Positions 4,735 through 6,502 of a DNA stretch of 6,502 nucleotides are shown here, one piece after another. The stretch is from Thermoplasmatota archaeon (lineage in GTDB: Archaea; Thermoplasmatota; Penumbrarchaeia; Penumbrarchaeales; Penumbrarchaeaceae). The stretch is taken from contig JAUVCY010000110.1 of assembly GCA_030595585.1 (NCBI GenBank), positions 1 through 6,502 of the forward strand. The letters run 5' to 3'. Every line of letters begins with the position of its first letter. Position 1 is the stretch's first letter. The notes under the pieces were generated by a model, which was given only the letters and a program-made list of their open reading frames with translations, searched no databases and was not told the origin of the DNA. Both the position numbers and the translations under genes were made by a program.

Positions 4735-5223
4735 TCAAAGCTCCGCATTCCATATCGGGTCGCCCACGAAGTGCATCGTCTTGATCGCCTTTCCCGTGGC
4801 CCCGGAGGCCATCGTCGGCCCGTCCATGATGGCCTTTCCCACAACAAGGGTCTTGCCGTAGGTCTCATCCTTCACCCAGACCATGTCCCCCTCCTCTATG
4901 TCAGGGTCCGCATCGACGATGCCAGGGGCCATGACGTCCGCGCCGTTGGCAAGGAACCTGATCGCACCCATGTCCACGATCACCCAACCCTTGCCGGGTT
5001 TCAGCTCGTTCACACCGTGAAGGGTGAGGTACAACGCCTCCCGATCCTCCACTGCAATGATCTTCCCGTTCATGATGAAAGCCCGATCCCCACCCAGATC
5101 TCCCACGTCCAGCTCCCTCTCCGGATCCACCTTGACCCCCCAGTTGAACACGATGTCCTTCCATACGATCCTTGCCTCCTTGGACCTCAGCCTGTACCTC
5201 TTCTTGATGGAGAACTCCTTCAT
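4735..5223 (-). CDS. PUA domain RNA-binding protein with DUF1947-type pre-PUA domain
   Basis: A 162-residue soluble protein in two parts. Residues 1 to about 75 form the pre-PUA domain (MKEFSIKKRYRLRSKEA, then an alternating beta pattern), matching the DUF1947-type N-terminus known from Thermoplasma. Residues about 79-158 form the PUA domain, with VDMGAIRFLANGADVMAPGI at 83-102, EEGDMVWV at 110-117, and the closing GKAIMDGPTM ... HFVGDPIW at 129-158. The length is normal for archaeal relatives of Tma20/MCT-1, which are thought to bind tRNA or the ribosome and in eukaryotes help initiation and recycling; the exact archaeal role is not established. No enzymatic domain is present, so it is not itself an archaeosine or pseudouridine synthase. 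The start at 5223 is supported by a TATA-like box 26 bp upstream with no leader. It is divergent from folC. Confidence 0.88.
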   Translation of the reverse strand: MKEFSIKKRYRLRSKEARIVWKDIVFNWGVKVDPERELDVGDLGGDRAFIMNGKIIAVEDREALYLTLHGVNELKPGKGWVIVDMGAIRFLANGADVMAPGIVDADPDIEEGDMVWVKDETYGKTLVVGKAIMDGPTMASGATGKAIKTMHFVGDPIWNAEL

Positions 5224-5244
5224 GCGATGATATCAGGGTAAGGG

Positions 5245-5253
5245 CTATTTACA
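5245..5253 (-). promoter_or_regulatory. TATA box of the PUA protein gene (leaderless)
   Basis: Minus-strand TGTAAATAG is centred 26 bp upstream of the ATG at 5223, and no Shine-Dalgarno sequence lies between, which points to a transcript starting at or next to the start codon. Confidence 0.6.
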
Positions 5254-5276
5254 GATTGTGGAGGCCACATGGACCA

Positions 5277-5284
5277 TTTATATA
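5277..5284 (+). promoter_or_regulatory. TATA box of the folC gene (leaderless)
   Basis: TTTATATA, a near-consensus archaeal TATA box, is centred 26-27 bp upstream of the ATG at 5307. There is no Shine-Dalgarno sequence. It faces away from the PUA gene box about 30 bp to the left, so the two divergent promoters share one short region. Confidence 0.72.
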
Positions 5285-5306
5285 ACCAGGTCCGATATGG
5301 GACCCC

Positions 5307-6502
5307 ATGAACGGGCTGGAATACCTGAATTCGCTGGGTATGTTCACCGTGAAACCCGGGCTCTCCAGGATAAGGGCTCTCCTGCGTCACCTGGGCGACC
5401 CCCAGGAGAGCGTGCCCTCGATCCTCGTTTCCGGAACGAATGGAAAAGGGTCGACCGTGCACGTCGCCAGGGACGTCCTGAAGGAGATGGGGGTCAGCAC
5501 TCTTCTGTACACCTCCCCCCACCTGATCTCCGTCACGGAGAGGATATCGGTGGGCGGACAGGAGATCGATGAGGAGGAATTAGGTGGATACCTGCACCAG
5601 GTCATGGAGGCGGACGGGGAGCTCTTTCCCGAAGGGAAGGGGGCATCGTATTTCGAGGCCATTACGGCAGCCGCCTTCCTCTGCGGTCGGGAGAGGAACG
5701 TGGACATGCTGATATCGGAGGTGGGAATGGGAGGGCGGTACGATGCGACGAACGTCCTGGAGCCCAGGGCCGTGGGCATCACCTCCATCTCACTCGACCA
5801 CACGGAGGAGCTGGGAGAGGATGTCGCCTCGATCGCCAGGGAGAAGATGGGCATCATGAGGCCCTCGACACCATGTGTGGTAGGGCCGATACTGGGAACT
5901 GATGGAGAGGGCATCTGGGCCCTGAGGAAGATAATCGACACCTGTTCCGAGAACGGAAGCCCCCTCATTGCGATAGTTAAAGATGAGAATATCGAGACCG
6001 TCAGGAGCGCCATGAATAGCAAGGCCCTGCCCGACCACAGGATCATCAGAACCAGATGCTCCACATCATCCGGGGGCACATCGGTGGATGTCCTGGTGGA
6101 GGGGGGAGGAGACCAGGAGAATTCAAACCAGCTTCTCGGACTGATGGACAGCATCCTTCCCGGGAGGTTTCACGTCCCCCTTCCCGGCCAGCATCAGGGA
6201 TGGAACCTGCTGGGAGGGATAGCACTTGCTCTTCTCGCACTCCCCACAGCCCAGGCACACAGGAAGGTCAGGGAGGGTGAGCTGGACTCGCTGGGAGACC
6301 TGGTGGACGGGGGAGTACCCGGATTGGACCTGTTCAACGATCCCTCGGAGGTCAGGAAGACCATCCAGAGGGGGGTCAATGGGACCAAAATACCTGGAAG
6401 GCTGGAACTGAGGCGCTGCGGCCGGGGGGAGATGGTCCTGGATGGGAGCCACAACATGGAGGCCGCGGCGGGATTGGCGGCCTTCTTACGAGAGGTGTTC
6501 CC
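5307..6502 (+). CDS. folC: Folylpolyglutamate / dihydrofolate synthase (FolC family), partial
   Basis: 398 codons, still open at the right edge; only the end of the C-terminal domain is missing. An ATP-dependent Mur ligase family enzyme that adds glutamate to a pterin cofactor. Visible in order: P-loop GTNGKGST (43-50), TSPHL and TERI (69-80), SYFEAITAAAF (114-124), EVGMGGRYDATN (138-149, tyrosine where leucine is usual), SLDHTEELG (162-170), AREKMGI (177-183) with the lysine expected to be carbamylated, the adenine/ribose region PLPGQHQGWN (291-300), PGRLE (363-367) and LDGSHN (378-383), which begins the C-terminal domain. The segment between the GQHQ motif and PGRLE seems about 20-25 residues longer than in bacterial FolC. 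Whether the substrate is folate or another C1-carrier pterin cannot be told here. The start is set by a TATA box 26-27 bp upstream. Confidence 0.93.
   Translation, partial: MNGLEYLNSLGMFTVKPGLSRIRALLRHLGDPQESVPSILVSGTNGKGSTVHVARDVLKEMGVSTLLYTSPHLISVTERISVGGQEIDEEELGGYLHQVMEADGELFPEGKGASYFEAITAAAFLCGRERNVDMLISEVGMGGRYDATNVLEPRAVGITSISLDHTEELGEDVASIAREKMGIMRPSTPCVVGPILGTDGEGIWALRKIIDTCSENGSPLIAIVKDENIETVRSAMNSKALPDHRIIRTRCSTSSGGTSVDVLVEGGGDQENSNQLLGLMDSILPGRFHVPLPGQHQGWNLLGGIALALLALPTAQAHRKVREGELDSLGDLVDGGVPGLDLFNDPSEVRKTIQRGVNGTKIPGRLELRRCGRGEMVLDGSHNMEAAAGLAAFLREVF

Noticed and set aside
5387..6154. 255-codon minus-strand open frame opposite folC
   Set aside because: Low-complexity, serine- and proline-rich translation with no family features, lying wholly over the clear FolC motifs.

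Overview
The window looks archaeal, most likely a euryarchaeon of the Thermoplasmata or a related lineage; this placement is inference. Supporting features are AT-rich boxes centred about 25-27 bp upstream of several start codons, with almost no leader between (leaderless archaeal promoters), a DUF1947-type pre-PUA/PUA protein, an archaeal winged-helix regulator of the 'KKLLWW' type, and heavy use of AGG and ATA codons. No bacterial -35/-10 promoters, tRNA, rRNA, insertion sequence or CRISPR array was seen.

Layout from left to right. At 1-1136 (minus, cut by the left edge) is a polytopic GT-C type membrane glycosyltransferase with a beta-like extracytoplasmic insert. From 3680 down to 1214 (minus) runs a four-gene module: winged-helix regulator, 102-residue three-helix membrane protein, ABC ATPase, and ABC-2 permease. 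The genes are closely packed (38-nt gap, 4-nt overlap or an internal promoter, and directly abutting stop/start). The likely picture is a regulator controlling a small ABC export or membrane-remodelling transporter, with the three-helix protein as a partner.

Upstream of the regulator lies the most striking part of the window. It is a roughly 400-bp noncoding array (3711-4116) in which one 13-14 bp motif, consensus TGTCAAAGTTGGGA, occurs twelve times in near-strict alternation of orientation. These copies form nested dyads in three units, and other hairpins lie between the units. Its function is unknown to me. It could be a cluster of operators, a structured RNA or leader, or a dispersed palindromic repeat family.

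To the right of the array are a 76-residue protein of unknown function (4220-4450, minus) with a good ribosome binding site, a 284-bp AT-rich gap, and a PUA-domain RNA-binding protein (4735-5223, minus). Divergent from the PUA gene is a FolC-type folylpolyglutamate/dihydrofolate synthase (5307 to the right edge, plus). The PUA and folC genes share an 83-bp divergent promoter region with two TATA boxes, each placed for leaderless transcription.
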